Source: Lithospermum erythrorhizon
Taxonomy: Eukaryota > Streptophyta > Magnoliopsida > Boraginales > Boraginaceae
Direction of reading: 5' to 3'
Assembly: GCA_019722365.1 (NCBI GenBank)
Contig: JADFUC010001759.1
Coordinates: 496,001 to 560,000 of the forward strand
DNA length: 64,000 bases
Shown here: one piece after another, positions 13,152 to 24,072 of the stretch
Position numbering within the stretch: position 1 is the stretch's first letter
Layout of the letters: each line of letters opens with the position of its first letter
Translations under genes and position numbers: made by a program
Notes under the pieces: generated by a model
Databases searched by the model: none
What the model was told of the DNA's origin: nothing
The model's input: the letters and a program-made list of their open reading frames with translations, nothing else

Positions 13152-14156
13152 TGTTAGAATCTAGTATATGAATTTACTCGTGATAAAAATATCAAATTCA
13201 TACATCCCAGAGATCACTTGAAAATAATGTATATTAATCTAAAACACATAAATTGGAATATGAATAAAAAGAGAGTTCTTACATTGCGGCGAGGAGAGGC
13301 AATGAAACCAACTCGCCAGCAATGAAGTCAGTGATGCCCCTTGAAAACCTCTCCAATTGCTTGTCAACACCAAAGCGATGTCCTCTGGGTATACGCACCG
13401 GAGGAAATCGAATCCAAAAACTTGAACTTGCTCGAGTTGTAAGGAACAAAAGGAAGAGAAAGTCTCTTTGACCGCTAGAAGCGGCTTTTCCAAGAAGGGC
13501 CTTGGTTTGAAATTTTCATGAAATAACCCTTAATCTCTTTCTTTAAATACAAATGCTAATTCCACCCAGTTAAGCAACTTGTTAAGAAATCGGTTTAACT
13601 CGTTAACTTAATTGGGCCGTTATGACTTCTAATCGAAATAATGAGTCCTTTAGGTAGTTGTTCCATTTTAATTCACTTAACAAGTCAATTCAAAATGCTA
13701 GCAGAGAATAAGCTGTCGAGATAACTTATCCAGGATTGTTAAATCGTTCCATTGCCCAATTGATTAAACTTGCAAGTTTAACATTGATAACAGAACAAAT
13801 ATATTAAATCAAATATATAAATATTGAGAGATACATCTCTCGATATACAAATCGTTTAATTTCATGCATGAAACATAATTCGAATGTCATTTGTATGTGT
13901 GTGACCTTGAAGCTTAGATAATAGTAAGTTGTATATTAATAATAACGACCCGATTACTATTATTATAACGATTAATGAGTAGATCTAGCAATCGCTCATA
14001 ACCCCTTAAATTATCATGATAACCCATATTTAGTAATATCTGATTACTAAGGTGGACACTAAGTTCCGATGTCGCGTTTAACGACACGAAAAATGAATTG
14101 ATACACGATTATGTAGCGGGCATATAAAGGGAATCAATTTTCATTGATTTCCAACA
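13152..14156 (-). repeat. 5' LTR of A-small
   Basis: 1,005 bp. In its own direction it starts TGTTGGAAATCAATG and ends AGATTCTAACA. This is the best preserved LTR of family A in the window and served as my reference for the other copies (9206, 27034, 34668, 52559). A TATTTAAAG motif near 13540 (minus strand) lies at the same place in the 9206 copy and may be the TATA box. Confidence 0.85.
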
Positions 14157-14640
14157 TAAAGATCATCACGATTACTTACGCCAACAAGGAATCTAATTTC
14201 ATTATTATGTACAATGAATGAGAAACGAAGAAAGCTTTCGCTTGTGAGATGATCTCCAAGGATAAGGAGAATTTCCTGAACGTCTCACCCCTGTAGTTTT
14301 GGTTACAAACTGTCATGGAATGAACAAAGGGGAGCATAAGCAGATAGATGACAAGGATGGTTAAAATAACCACTTTGGTAAGCAGAGGGAGATCTACCCG
14401 AGAGGACCTTTCCGTCAGTAGAGAGCGTGGTCGATCCTTGAATCGATGCGAGAGGTACCTTCATGTTATGAATTGTGATACTTCACTTTATGATACATCA
14501 ATGCTTGTTGACATTGTATGTAGTACTCACATTTTGAAATGTGCGGGACAATCAGAATAGAAGATCGCTAGAGATGGAGTGGACCTGAATAAGGAATGTG
14601 TTAAGCATCCGACCAGGATGACCCAATTTTATCGTTTAGC
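14157..14640 (+). pseudogene. gag end and aspartic protease remnant of element B
   Basis: This resumes element B after the nested insertion. Around 14490-14540 the plus strand reads 'YDTSMLVDIVCSTHI', matching the copia protease signature 'VDTGCSTHI' in which the D-T/S-G catalytic triplet has become D-I-V. The basic stretch before it (about 14380-14450) is rich in Arg, Ser and Glu as in the tail of gag. After it come traces of 'RSLE.GE' and then stops. The protease would cleave the Gag-Pol polyprotein; here its catalytic motif is lost. Confidence 0.55.
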
Positions 14641-17291
14641 CTAGACAAATGTTTTAACATGTAGTCGAGTTATCTTCCTACTTTGATTAGGAATGCTGCT
14701 ATTATTTATGTTTTGAACATAAACAATTTTTATGTTTTAAGATTAATTCAAGTTAATTGACTATTAATCTTCACATGAAAATTACAAATGATATTAAATC
14801 TCCGTTATGGTGGATTTTGACAACATAAAATATCATAGCAACATGATCATAAATTCAAGTAAAATGACTTGAAAATCTAAAATCTCCCTAGACAATATGA
14901 ATTGTAAAAGTATAATCACACAAATGAAAGATCATCAAAATAAAATCTTTGGAATCATATATTTAGAGTATATGCTTAAATGTGAATAATACTTAGAATT
15001 CATAATGGTTGATCATAAATAAATTTTAGCAGAATCCAATAAATAAATATAAGCACTCTCACATTATTATTAGTACATTAGTAAAATATAAATGTATATA
15101 TTTACTAATTTACTATCCTATTTTAGAAATACAATAAGTACATTTGAGTAGTTCAAATGAATGAGAATTGGCTTAAGTGAACATTTAATATTTTTTAAAA
15201 AGTTTAAGGAAGTATGTCACTAGATGAACTAGATTCATCTAATAATATAGGATTACATATTCTTCTGAGTTTAGCTTAAACCACTGAATGTATAGTCGAC
15301 CAATCAACATCAAGAGCATCACATTAGATGTGATATGGAATTGTTCCATAATAGACAAATTCTAGATCTTATAAAACTTTCACCCAAGTCAAACAGTTGA
15401 CAAACTATAAGACTTGAACTTGAATTTGTTGTTACTACAATGGTAATCCAAATAAAAGGTGATGCTTTTAAGGATATAACAATGAACAACAATGATGATG
15501 ATTTATGATTTGTATGATCCGGAGATAGTTTAATATACCAAATACAGATTTGGATATTAACATATTCACTTCGTGATAACTAGTTTATCAAGGAATAAAT
15601 AACTATCATAACACAAATGATTAATCGAATGGAAATGTCCATGTTCTGATGTCGGTGATAAGCAATTTTTGAAGTCAAGGTAACTCTTTATCTTGAAGAA
15701 ATTATAATTAATCATAAATGGTTTTTAGATCATCTGAATCTACAATAGTTGACATATACATAAGTTAATTAATGTTTCAAATAATTTGAATTCATTAATG
15801 GAAACAATATTCTTGTAGAGACAAGAAGGTCAGTAGGAACTATCTAGCATATGAAGATTAGTATGTGAAAGACATAGTAATAATAGAGAATAACACAACT
15901 ATACAGAATTAGATTGTGTATGAGTTTCTCTATAAAAGATCAGGAGATGACTCGAATCTTTCTGGAATTCATAGAGATCCAATTACTAAACTCAATAAGT
16001 TGAGTTATGCCCACTATCTTGCGAAGACATCTAGTGGGATCAAAGTGAATCTGCTTAAAAGAAAGAATTTTTTCAAGAGATAAAACTTTTGTCCACTTCA
16101 TAAAGTTGTACAGATGGAAAGAAGAGTAATGAAAAGGGGGTTATATTTGTATCATAACAAATATAAGTAGAGTTATGAACATCCTGTTAAAGTAACAACT
16201 GTAACAGAACAAATGACTACATAACATAGAAATTGAGTACAATTATAACCTGAGAAGTTGTGAATAAGAAGCATGTCGGATTATAACTCTAATAGTAATC
16301 TTGAAAGGTTGCCTGGTTCCAGTATCAACCTTTAACATAAGCATATTAAGAAGAAGTAATGTTCTTACTGCCATTAGCAAGTGGTGCTAGAGTTAGTGGG
16401 GTAGCTCTTCGTCTAAATAATCATATCTTTGCTTTTTGAATCGAGCTTGAGATTGAGTCCACACATAATTATTATGGATAATGATGAGCTATATGTAAAA
16501 TATACATGACCGTTACTGAAGTAATGAACCTTTTGGATTCCACCTTGATCAATGTTATTCTCGAGAGAGGTTTTTGAATCGTGATGATCCAACGAGAAAA
16601 CCTCCTAACAACCAAGAAAACAAGATTTAGCCGTCCACGAATTAGGTGTTCCTTGAGCGGAATCAAACACCAAACAACTAGTATGTGCTTGATTATATTG
16701 ATCATTTTTCTTCCGATCCAAAAAGGAGTATGGATACTCTAATCAATTACATGGTTTCTGAGAGCATTGGGCATTTAAAGCCGTAGTCTTGGACCATGAA
16801 TGCCGTGAGAGCTTGGAAGATGGGAGCTCTCTGTGTCTAAGAAGATTACCAAAGCCAGAGGTATGTTGAATGGCGATTAACTTGAGCGCAGGTGGCCGAG
16901 GATTTCGTAGGTTCTAGAGTAGTAATACTTTGAACTTGTCAAGCGTCCTCTATAACGGGAAGATCATAGCGGCATGAGTTGGTATATTGCGAGAGTATAA
17001 ATGAAGGCACAGGTCTGACAGGGACTCACTACTGACCCGGATATCTCGGTAGATTTTATAATCTTGGGAGTTAAGAAGAATTGGTTTGGTGCGCTCTGAA
17101 GCTATGAGGTTGGATATCACGTTAAGCTTGTCGGGTACTAAGAGAAAGCTGCCCGGGTGCAGAGTTTGGTGACCGCGTCGCTGGCAATGCTTGGAAATCA
17201 GCGTATCGAGAAGGAATGCGTTGATAAGGTATCATAAAGGCGATGCTATATCATACATCGTCCAGAGACGAGTGAAGTCTTGGAGGCCCAA
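14641..17291. other. Decayed internal region of element B
   Basis: This should hold integrase and reverse transcriptase of element B. It is extremely AT-rich and I could not read any pol motif in any frame. Between 16700 and 17291 the composition becomes less AT-rich, and the sequence ends in GGAGGCCCAA just before the 3' LTR, possibly a worn polypurine tract. Another unrecognised insertion is possible. Confidence 0.4.
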
Positions 17292-18513
17292 TAGCGGATT
17301 GAGCAATTTAGATTGTACAACGATTTATAAATTCAAATTATATGTATATATATGTAAGTTCAATATATGTTGATTGTTAGACATTCGACATTTATGATTT
17401 ATCGGTATAGACATTAGCGGTTATGATACTCATCATTAGTTGCCTCGTCAAAACTTTGGAGCCTTCCCGTTGGCTCTTGAATCTCCACTAGGATAAATAC
17501 CTCTAAATCATAGGATAGGTTAAATGGGGTTTCAGCTGTAACTGTATGATAAGTACTGCTATAGGCAAAACATTTTCTTGGCAACTCTTCCACCCAAAGC
17601 CCTTTAGCTTTGCCTAGCCTAGTCTTCAATGCCTGGACTAAGGTTCATAAGGTTCATCTGCAGATATTTTTTAAAGATACAAATAGAAAGGAAAATGCGT
17701 AGGATGCCCGCAATGGTATTTCCATTCCTCGCGATCAGCCGAGTTGGAAGACCAGAAAGAAAAAAGCGGAATAGTTTTTTGCGGGTTAAATCGTTTAAAG
17801 CAAAGATTCCGTTGGTGTTCCATAAGCCCTATTCAGTCCTCCTTTATTCACTCTTAGAATAAGAGATCCAAATTTCTTGTTAGCGTACTCAACCAAATGG
17901 GCTATTTTTTCCCCGAATACGGATCCCACACCACCTGCTATAAAGGAAAGTCAGCATCCATAACTTTCCGTCTATGGCTTGATGCTTAGAAGCCCAATAA
18001 TAATTGTATTATAACTTTCCAGGTCTAAAGTGAAACATGAAGGAAACATTGGGGGCGAAAAATCTTATTCCGGGACTAGAGGGTTAAGTCGGTTGGGCGG
18101 CTAGAAGAGATGAAGTTTGTGAAGTTTTTATGTCCTTGAAACTCTCATATGTGGTGCCTATAAATAGTGCATTCACGCTCATATAATAAGTTGCTCGATT
18201 AAAGAAGCTTTTTGAAGTTGAAATTACTCTTCTCATCTATTCCGCCGCCCCTCACTCTCTTCCACTTATTGTTTCGGTTTTCTTTAATCGTTCTAGTAAA
18301 ACGTACGGAGGAGTTCGTATAATTTGTTGGTGTGGACTTTCTTGGAGATACTCTATTTTGGGTATTGGAGCTCAAACATTTCATTGCCATTAAAGTATTA
18401 GGAAGAAAAGTAAACTTTAGTAGTCGTATTTTTTTTTTTATAATCAAATAACATCCCAGGATTCGGATCAGATTAGTTTTAAGCCCAGTTAGATATAAAT
18501 ATAAAAGCCACCA
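17292..18513 (+). repeat. 3' LTR of element B, carrying a gypsy fragment
   Basis: It begins TAGCGGATTGAGCAATTTAG (the TG start mutated to TA), follows the 5' LTR to about 17430, then departs for about 570 bp and rejoins it at about 17997 with TAATAATTGTATTATAACT. From there to the end it follows the 5' LTR again, with a TATA box at 18159. The ending AAAAGCCACCA is a worn version of AAAACCCCAACA. The inserted part is the gypsy integrase fragment described next. Confidence 0.65.
17414..17640 (-). pseudogene. Ty3/gypsy integrase fragment
   Basis: On the minus strand this reads 'LGKAKGLWVEELPRK', then 'TAETPFNLSYDLE' and 'FDEATNDE'. These are hallmarks of the C-terminal part of the gypsy integrase core (family pattern 'W.EELP..LWAYRTT......TPF.L.YG.EA'). 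Sequence to about 17800 may be the next upstream part, with poor frame. It is a different superfamily from the copia LTR around it and lies antisense to that LTR, so it was brought in separately. The integrase D-D-E residues are not all in this fragment. Confidence 0.75.
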
Positions 18514-19342
18514 CTTGATTATCATGGTTGCTAAAATCACACTTTAAATAGGGAAGTTAAAATATACTTTCATGCCCTTATTATTGTTTAGAGTGTAGTT
18601 TTTAACATACATGATAACAAATAATCCTACTGTACAAATTCATTTATGTCAAAAGTTTTTCATCTTCATGCAATTCTTTATATTGACGTTTTTATTTTAT
18701 TGTGAGATGTTCCGCTGCTCACATTCTTCTACCAAATCCCGACACACACGTCACACCATTAAATTTTTAAATACACACATTCTGAAAATATAAATTTCCG
18801 CTTCTCCACTAATTTTTTATAATAAATTATCATATATTTTAATATCTCTTTATTTTTTTATAGTTGTCGTTTTAGAAAAAAAAAAAAAATTATATTTTTA
18901 TAGTTATCGTTTAATAATATTTTTACGTTTTGATATAAATTATTCTTTTTCTTGAAATAAACCGATAAATACCCAAATAATATTGTTTCGATTGATTGTC
19001 TTTTTACATTTTTAATACATTTTTTAACTATTTTTTCTTTTCTTCCAATTTATGTTGAAGTCTTGTGATAATTAAACGAAGAGTATTACACAATCATGAT
19101 TAGGAGTGTAAAGATCATTCTTGTTGATAAGTCATTTATGAGCTACACTATATTCAGAACAGTGAACAAAAAGGGGTCAAATGACTATTTTTTCTCCAAC
19201 CAAAATTTCCTCAATTACTACATTTACAAATAAACGAGCACAATGAAAATTGCCTAAAAAACTATTCTCGATCATAAATTAACTCAGGTCATTTATTCAT
19301 AATAACCCAACTAAACTCCACCATTAAAGGGAACAATAATAA
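18514..19342. other. Intergenic, upstream of the host gene
   Basis: AT-rich spacer with a short A-run near 18870. The frames of about 60 codons have no recognisable features. Confidence 0.55.
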
Positions 19343-19534
19343 TGTAGTCATGAGGCGCATACACCAGCGGACGTGGTGGCAGCTGCGGTCTTAGCCTGCG
19401 CATCAGCGTGGGATTCAGCTAAGCAAATGGTATTGAATCAGGGAACAAATCACCCGGTATTCGCGAGGTTACTAGCTATCTTTGGAGCTTGTGTATGGGA
19501 TAGGCTACCGGGCACCATCGAGGCGTATGGATAA
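19343..19534 (+). other. GC-rich open segment upstream of the host gene
   Basis: A 63-codon frame without stops, preceded by TAA at 19340 and ended by TAA at 19532. It has unusually high GC for this neighbourhood and an alanine- and valine-rich start ('VVAAAVLACASAW'), then 'HPVFARLLAIFGACVW'. There is only one internal ATG, so if it is coding it is an exon or fragment. It starts 476 bp before the likely TATA box of the host gene. I do not recognise the sequence on either strand. It could equally be a GC-rich regulatory block or a transposed gene scrap. Confidence 0.35.
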
Positions 19535-19818
19535 CCTCCGCATTGGTGATGGGCCCAATAAATGCTTGAGGCGCACCATTAGCGTATCAACGTAATAATA
19601 ATGTAATAGACAAATGATGACATGTCACTTGACACATGTACCTCTTTGCTCATAATGCCTTCCTAATTAATTAATTAATTCTTAAGACATAGCCAAAAAT
19701 AGGTAATGAATCCACGGTTTCTTATGATTTTAAAAAAGACAAATTAAGAAACCGTTGGAAGCATCGACCTCTTCCATTTCTTGCCAAGTTTGAATGCATA
19801 TATTTGACAAAATCATCA

Positions 19819-19827
19819 TATAAAATA
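19819..19827 (+). promoter_or_regulatory. Probable TATA box of the myosin-binding gene
   Basis: TATAAAATA is followed about 30 bp later by a pyrimidine-rich stretch (TTCTCTTTTTCTCC), the usual look of a plant transcription start. It lies 190 bp before the leader intron donor. The transcription start itself (about 19850) is inferred. Confidence 0.5.
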
Positions 19828-20008
19828 TACACTGTTCTTTTTCTTGTTGAATTCTCTTTTTCTCCAAATCTTTCTTGTTTTCCCATTTTTCATTATCTTT
19901 AGGGAGTTTTCTTATTTGGGTTGGTGGATTTTGCATTGTTGTGTTTTTTGTTCATCAACTCTGGATTTTTTGCCTTTTTGGTTATCATCATATGATCTCC
20001 TGGATCAG

Positions 20009-20547
20009 GTAATTTTATATATTCTGAAAATTCATGTTCTTGTTTGGTATAAATTCTTATATTTTACGTGTATTCATGTATATGCTTTGTATTTTTGTTT
20101 AAATTTAGATACCACAGGTTATACGGAGTATCTGATTCTTGATTTTTTTTCCCTTTATTTGATTATGGTTTTTTGTAGGGGTCGTGGTGGTGTGTGTGTT
20201 TTTTATTTGGGGGGGGTGTATGATTATGCATATACTATGTGGTTGATATCTAAGTTCTTGAAATGCTTGCTCCATTTTCTTGTTAGATTATAACCTAATT
20301 GATGAAAATTGAAATGTTGGGATTTCCATAAGCAGAAAAACTGAGGCTGATTATTAGAGCAATGCAAATTATTACAGTATCCAATCATAGTTTATACTTT
20401 TCCATTTTTGGGTCTATTTTAAGTTAGATTGTGTTGCTAAATTTTGCTGGTAGTTTCTTTAAGTAATTGTAGTTATATGATATATTATGGTATGATATGT
20501 TATCTATGGTTGACTGGTTTTTTTATGATATGTTTTTGTGAAGTCAG
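20009..20547 (+). other. Intron in the 5' leader
   Basis: The donor reads CAG|GTAATTT at 20009 and the acceptor GAAGTCAG|GTT at 20547, giving a 539-bp T-rich intron that lies wholly before the start codon. The T-rich content gives a 149-codon hydrophobic frame (19844-20293) that crosses exon and intron and is not a gene. Leader introns of this kind often raise expression in plants; no such effect can be seen from sequence. Confidence 0.6.
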
Positions 20548-20562
20548 GTTGATTGTCCATTA

Positions 20563-20601
20563 ATGTATAAGTTGCAATGGCTGATCATGATGATGATGTA
20601 A
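20563..20601 (+). promoter_or_regulatory. Overlapping upstream ORF of 12 codons
   Basis: An ATG at 20563, 14 bp before the main start and out of frame with it, opens a 12-codon frame that runs through the main ATG and stops at TAA 20599-20601. Its context (TTAATGT) is poor, while the main ATG has G at -3 and G at +4, so leaky scanning would favour the main start. Confidence 0.5.
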
Positions 20602-22326
20602 TGGGATTTTTTGCAAAAGAACAACCTGAAATGGCTTCTTTAAAAGAGACTCTTCGCGATCAACAAAATCTTCTGCATAAGCTTTACAAGGAATTGGAAG
20701 CGGAAAGAGAATCGTCTTCAACTGCAGCCAGTGAAGCTTTAGCCATGATCTTGAGGCTCCAAGAAGAAAAAGCGGCAGTGAAGATGGAAGCGGAGCAATA
20801 CAAGAGATTGATAGAGGAGAAGATGTGCCATGCAGAAGAATCATTGTCGATGTTTGAAGAGCTGATTTATCAGAAAGAAATGGAGGTTGCATCGCTTGAT
20901 TATCAAGTTCAGGCTTATAGGTATAAGCTAATGAGCATAGGATGTACTGATCTTGGAATTGGTGAAATAAAATCCCCAGAGAACTTGTTGCAGAGGAATG
21001 AAGATGTTACTAGTTCTCAAAACCTAGGGACCCCTGTGAGAAGAAACTCTGGAACGCCTCGAATGTTCAAACTCTTGAATCAAAAGAAAGGGCTCAATGA
21101 AAGAGAGGGTTCAACAAATCCTAAATGGGAATTAGAAGAAAAAGAATGGAGCGATCGGGGCTCTGATACTGAATTGTTGACTGCAAATTCTTCCATGACA
21201 GACATCAATTCATACTTCGAACAAATCAGGAGGTTAGATGAAAGAGTTAAAGAGGTTGCAGGAGTTCACTTGAATAGGGCAACAAGCTCTCCTTTGCCAC
21301 TCTCATGGTTGAGCTCCGGAAATTCATCAGACCCAATAAGGATAGTCGGTATGAATGAAACTGATAATGCCCAAAGCTGCAGGAATTCTTCAGATAATGA
21401 CTCTACTGACACTCCAGGTGTCCTTGATGTCTTCGAAGTCCCTCAGGTTGATCAAGATGAAAAATCTCAGGGAAAAACTGTGGCCTTTGCAGCTGATGAT
21501 CTGATTAAACGACTTGATTCTATTCCTGACGATGCCCTTAAACCTGAAGTTAAAAATGATATTAAGTGGCTGAATAACTTGCTGGAATCGGCTCGCGTGA
21601 AAATAATGAGTAGCCCTAGGGTGACAGCATTAGATTGCAATAAAGCTATTGCGTCACCAACAGCCAGAGTAGCTGTAGGTCCACAAAATTCAATCCGACA
21701 GATTAGAACTTCAGAGATAATCGAGGTTGGGAACCACTCTAGCAGAGAAGAGTCTGGTGGCAAAGGAGAAGAGTTGAATTTGTTGAGTGACATAAAAGAA
21801 CAGCTTAATACCATTCAGTCTCAAATTATAAATTTGAAGAACAACCACTCAGTTTCGAAACAGAAGAAAGCTATTGTTTCTTATATGGAGACAACTTTGA
21901 TGGAGGTACATATTGACCTTAACTTCACTTAAGCACTGTTTTTCTTACCTTTGCTGATCAGGTGCCTAAAAATATAAAATGTGACTAGAAATAAACTTAT
22001 CAGTTGAATCTTGATTCATTTTTAGCATATTTGCATATTGAAATACTCCCAGTATATTAAAAATCGATCTAAATATACAATTTTCGCGTACTAAGAAACT
22101 TATTTGAGTGTATTCTTGATTCTTTGGAGTGTACCAATATTCTTCAATCATGAAGATTTTTTTGGTGTTATCTTTGCATTATCCGTGGCTAAGTGTCTAT
22201 TGATAGGAATTCAAACATATTTAGATACAATGTGCTTAAGCTATCAGATAAAGATTAGTCAAACTGTTGAAATGCTAATCTTCTGTTAATACTTCTTGGC
22301 AGGAAATGGTTCAATTTTGGCTGTGA
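20577..22326 (+). CDS. Myosin-binding (GTD-binding/DUF593) protein, MyoB7-like
   Basis: Two coding exons, 20577-21905 and 22303-22326, give a 450-residue protein. Residues about 20-120 form the GTD-binding (DUF593) coiled coil: 'LKETLRDQQNLLHKLYKELE', then 'EALAMILRLQEEKAAVKMEA' and 'YQKEMEVASLDYQVQAYR'. In plants this domain binds the globular tail of class XI myosins, so the protein probably acts as an adaptor or receptor linking myosin to vesicles or other cargo. No transmembrane segment is seen, unlike the MyoB forms with an N-terminal membrane anchor, so it fits the shorter soluble type. The middle (residues 125-300) is polar and low in structure; residues 300-345 and 395-430 have further helical, charged stretches. 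The start is chosen because GCAATGGC is a strong plant context and the domain follows at once. The second exon adds only E-M-V-Q-F-W-L. The frame is intact, unlike everything around it. Confidence 0.88.
21906..22302 (+). other. Coding intron before a 24-bp last exon
   Basis: The 397-bp intron starts ATGGAG|GTACAT and ends CTTCTTGGCAG|GAAATGG. Reading through without splicing would instead give eight extra residues and a stop at 21930. The spliced form ends in a tryptophan-containing hydrophobic tail, which looks more like a designed C-terminus. Phase is 0. Confidence 0.7.
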
Positions 22327-22620
22327 TCTTGGTAAAATATATAAGTTTCAGCAAGAATTACTTGCTGGTTCTGGTTTGCTGGATCTGCTCATTTGATGAA
22401 AGTTTGACAGCAACAGTAGAATTTATAGGGGTGTGTTTGAGAGTGAGTTGTGAGATTGAAATTGTGGATTTTAGTTGAAGTCACTCTTGATATTTGTAAG
22501 CATTGTACATAGTAAATACACCTATAAGATTCAAGAAAATCAACTATTTGGCATCTGTTTGAAATATAATTCAGACAAGTGACAATGTCAATATAATACA
22601 TTATTGTTATGGAAATAATA
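22327..22620 (+). other. Probable 3' untranslated region
   Basis: Sequence after the stop is T-rich with TTTGTAAGCATTGTA near 22492 and AATATAA/AATAAT words near 22565-22615, the kind of signals used for plant polyadenylation. The end point is an estimate. Confidence 0.35.
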
Positions 22621-22999
22621 TATATGATGGATGTATTATCAATTAAGTCGTCTTGTTTATCAAATAAAACACCTCATTTGTTAAAGTTAACTGGGCTTTA
22701 TTTATTTTACCAAGTTACTTAGTTACCTTATTATTATATTCGCAAGTCTTCATAAATGTATTAAATCCATTGTATTGTATACAACACAACAACAAAAGTA
22801 ATACAAGATCTTCCTCCTTGTTTATTATTATTCTTTCGCCTATTTTACATCGTTTCTGGGCTATATTCATATCACGCTATCTCGCATCTAATGACGCCTC
22901 CAACCTAAAACGACGGAAATCCAAAGATGCTTCTAAAATCTATCCAAGTTTTGTTCTATTTCATTAAATATAGTGATAGGCATGAACCAAGTAAAATTC

Positions 23000-23039
<40 letters not shown>

Positions 23040-23341
23040 GAGTCGGATGACTTATTATATAATATACTACTCCGTATGAAAATATCATGCTTAGATTTCT
23101 TTTACTCAAGTTCTATAATAAAATTATGTGGTATAAGTTTAAATATTTCTTTATACCATATCATCTTTATTTTATCCTCTTGAAATTTTCAATGAGTTAC
23201 TTGAGTCTTATATTCGTTTGACCAATGTCTCCTATTTATCTTGTCGGAGTCAGAAGTTTCGATATCAGGACGGCTAATGCCCTTTATCGTTGATAATCGA
23301 AACTCGTGTCTAATACTTTGTAATAATGAATCAATTGATAT
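22621..23341. other. Intergenic with AT microsatellite
   Basis: Apart from the microsatellite at 23000-23039 I see no gene or repeat here. It separates the host gene from element E by about 700 bp. Confidence 0.5.
23000..23039. repeat. (AT)n microsatellite
   Basis: About 20 AT dinucleotides with one G interruption near 23024. Likely polymorphic in length. Confidence 0.85.
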
Positions 23342-23346
23342 AAATT

Positions 23347-24072
23347 TGGAAAGTTCATAACTCACGTTAAATAAATTACTAACGCTGTTAGGACCAATAC
23401 CAATAACACTGGATTGATAGTACAAATCTGACACACAATAAAACAAAATAAATAGTGCAGAAATTAAAAGACACAAAGACAGAACTGGGCCATGCTGAAT
23501 ATAGCACCTAAACTGGGGGCAAATTTTTGCCCAAAGAAGGATTTTACTATGATATTGAGATATTACAAATAAGGACTTATCTTCCTCGAACGCCCTATTC
23601 TACTCCAAACTAGTAAACAAATCTAAAAGCCCCCTAACTTCTATCCTCTCAACCCAAATAGTTACAATGAAACTCTCAACGATCGTTATAACGCAGTTGT
23701 CATAAACAATCGCATATCTCGCTAGAAGTTTAGAGAATCTTTCAATACATTCAACCACAAAAAACATAATCTCTCAAATCTTTAGCTCACTCTTAAAAAC
23801 GCACTATTATGTAATGGAGTAAGCGTAATCTCGCATCCGCTAACAACTCTTTATATGTGAGTAGAACACCAAACATATATGGAAATATCTTTCATAAATA
23901 ATACTTTCCATATACGCAATCTCAATCTTTCATGCTTTTAATACTCCAAGTTATTACCATATGCCTTTCATACTTGAGAATACTCCAAGCAAACCCCTGA
24001 AAATATATATATTCCGTAATTTACCAAAATCAAAGAAGAACAAAAATAGCTACCAACACCAAAACACCAACA
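23347..24072 (-). repeat. 3' LTR of element E
   Basis: 726 bp. Plus strand runs from TGGAAAGTTC to CACCAACA. It aligns throughout with 25987-26726, sharing for example AATAACACTGGATT, CAATACATTCAAC and CACCAAACATATATGGAAAT. It differs by many substitutions and small indels, so the insertion is not recent unless the repeat sequence itself is inaccurate. Confidence 0.85.

Larger units (their letters stand above)
9206..14156 (-). mobile_element. A-small: gag-only copia element (LTR-leader-gag-LTR)
   Basis: A 4,951-bp element on the minus strand, nested in the gag of element B. In its own direction it has a 5' LTR (14156-13152), a primer site (13150-13138), a 2-kb leader with a GC-rich block, a gag remnant (about 11110-10230) and a 3' LTR (10192-9206). 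No protease, integrase or reverse transcriptase lies between gag and the 3' LTR. The ends are TGTTGG...GATTCTAACA, and the flanks are TAAAA (9201-9205) and TAAAG (14157-14161), a target duplication with one mismatch. It is closely related in LTR, leader and gag to A-plus (27034-35659), which keeps pol, so it looks like an internal-deletion derivative. Confidence 0.8.
5793..18513 (+). mobile_element. Ty1/copia element B, interrupted by A-small
   Basis: Two related LTRs in the same orientation (5793-6582 and 17292-18513) bracket a primer site, an AT-rich leader, gag remnants and a protease remnant. The gag is split by the 4,951-bp A-small element (9206-14156), so B itself spans about 7.8 kb. 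Downstream of the protease I cannot recognise integrase or reverse transcriptase, so pol is deleted or decayed beyond reading. The 3' LTR is longer than the 5' one because it holds a gypsy integrase fragment. I found no matching target duplication (GAAAA on the left, CTTGA on the right), so the right border is uncertain. Confidence 0.65.

Noticed and set aside
17629..17862. 77-codon plus-strand frame rich in Arg and Lys
   Set aside because: Antisense to the gypsy integrase fragment and without its own signals.
19844..20293. 149-codon hydrophobic open frame before the host gene
   Set aside because: It spans the leader exon and leader intron, is made of T-rich sequence that always reads as Phe/Leu/Ile, and ignores good splice sites.
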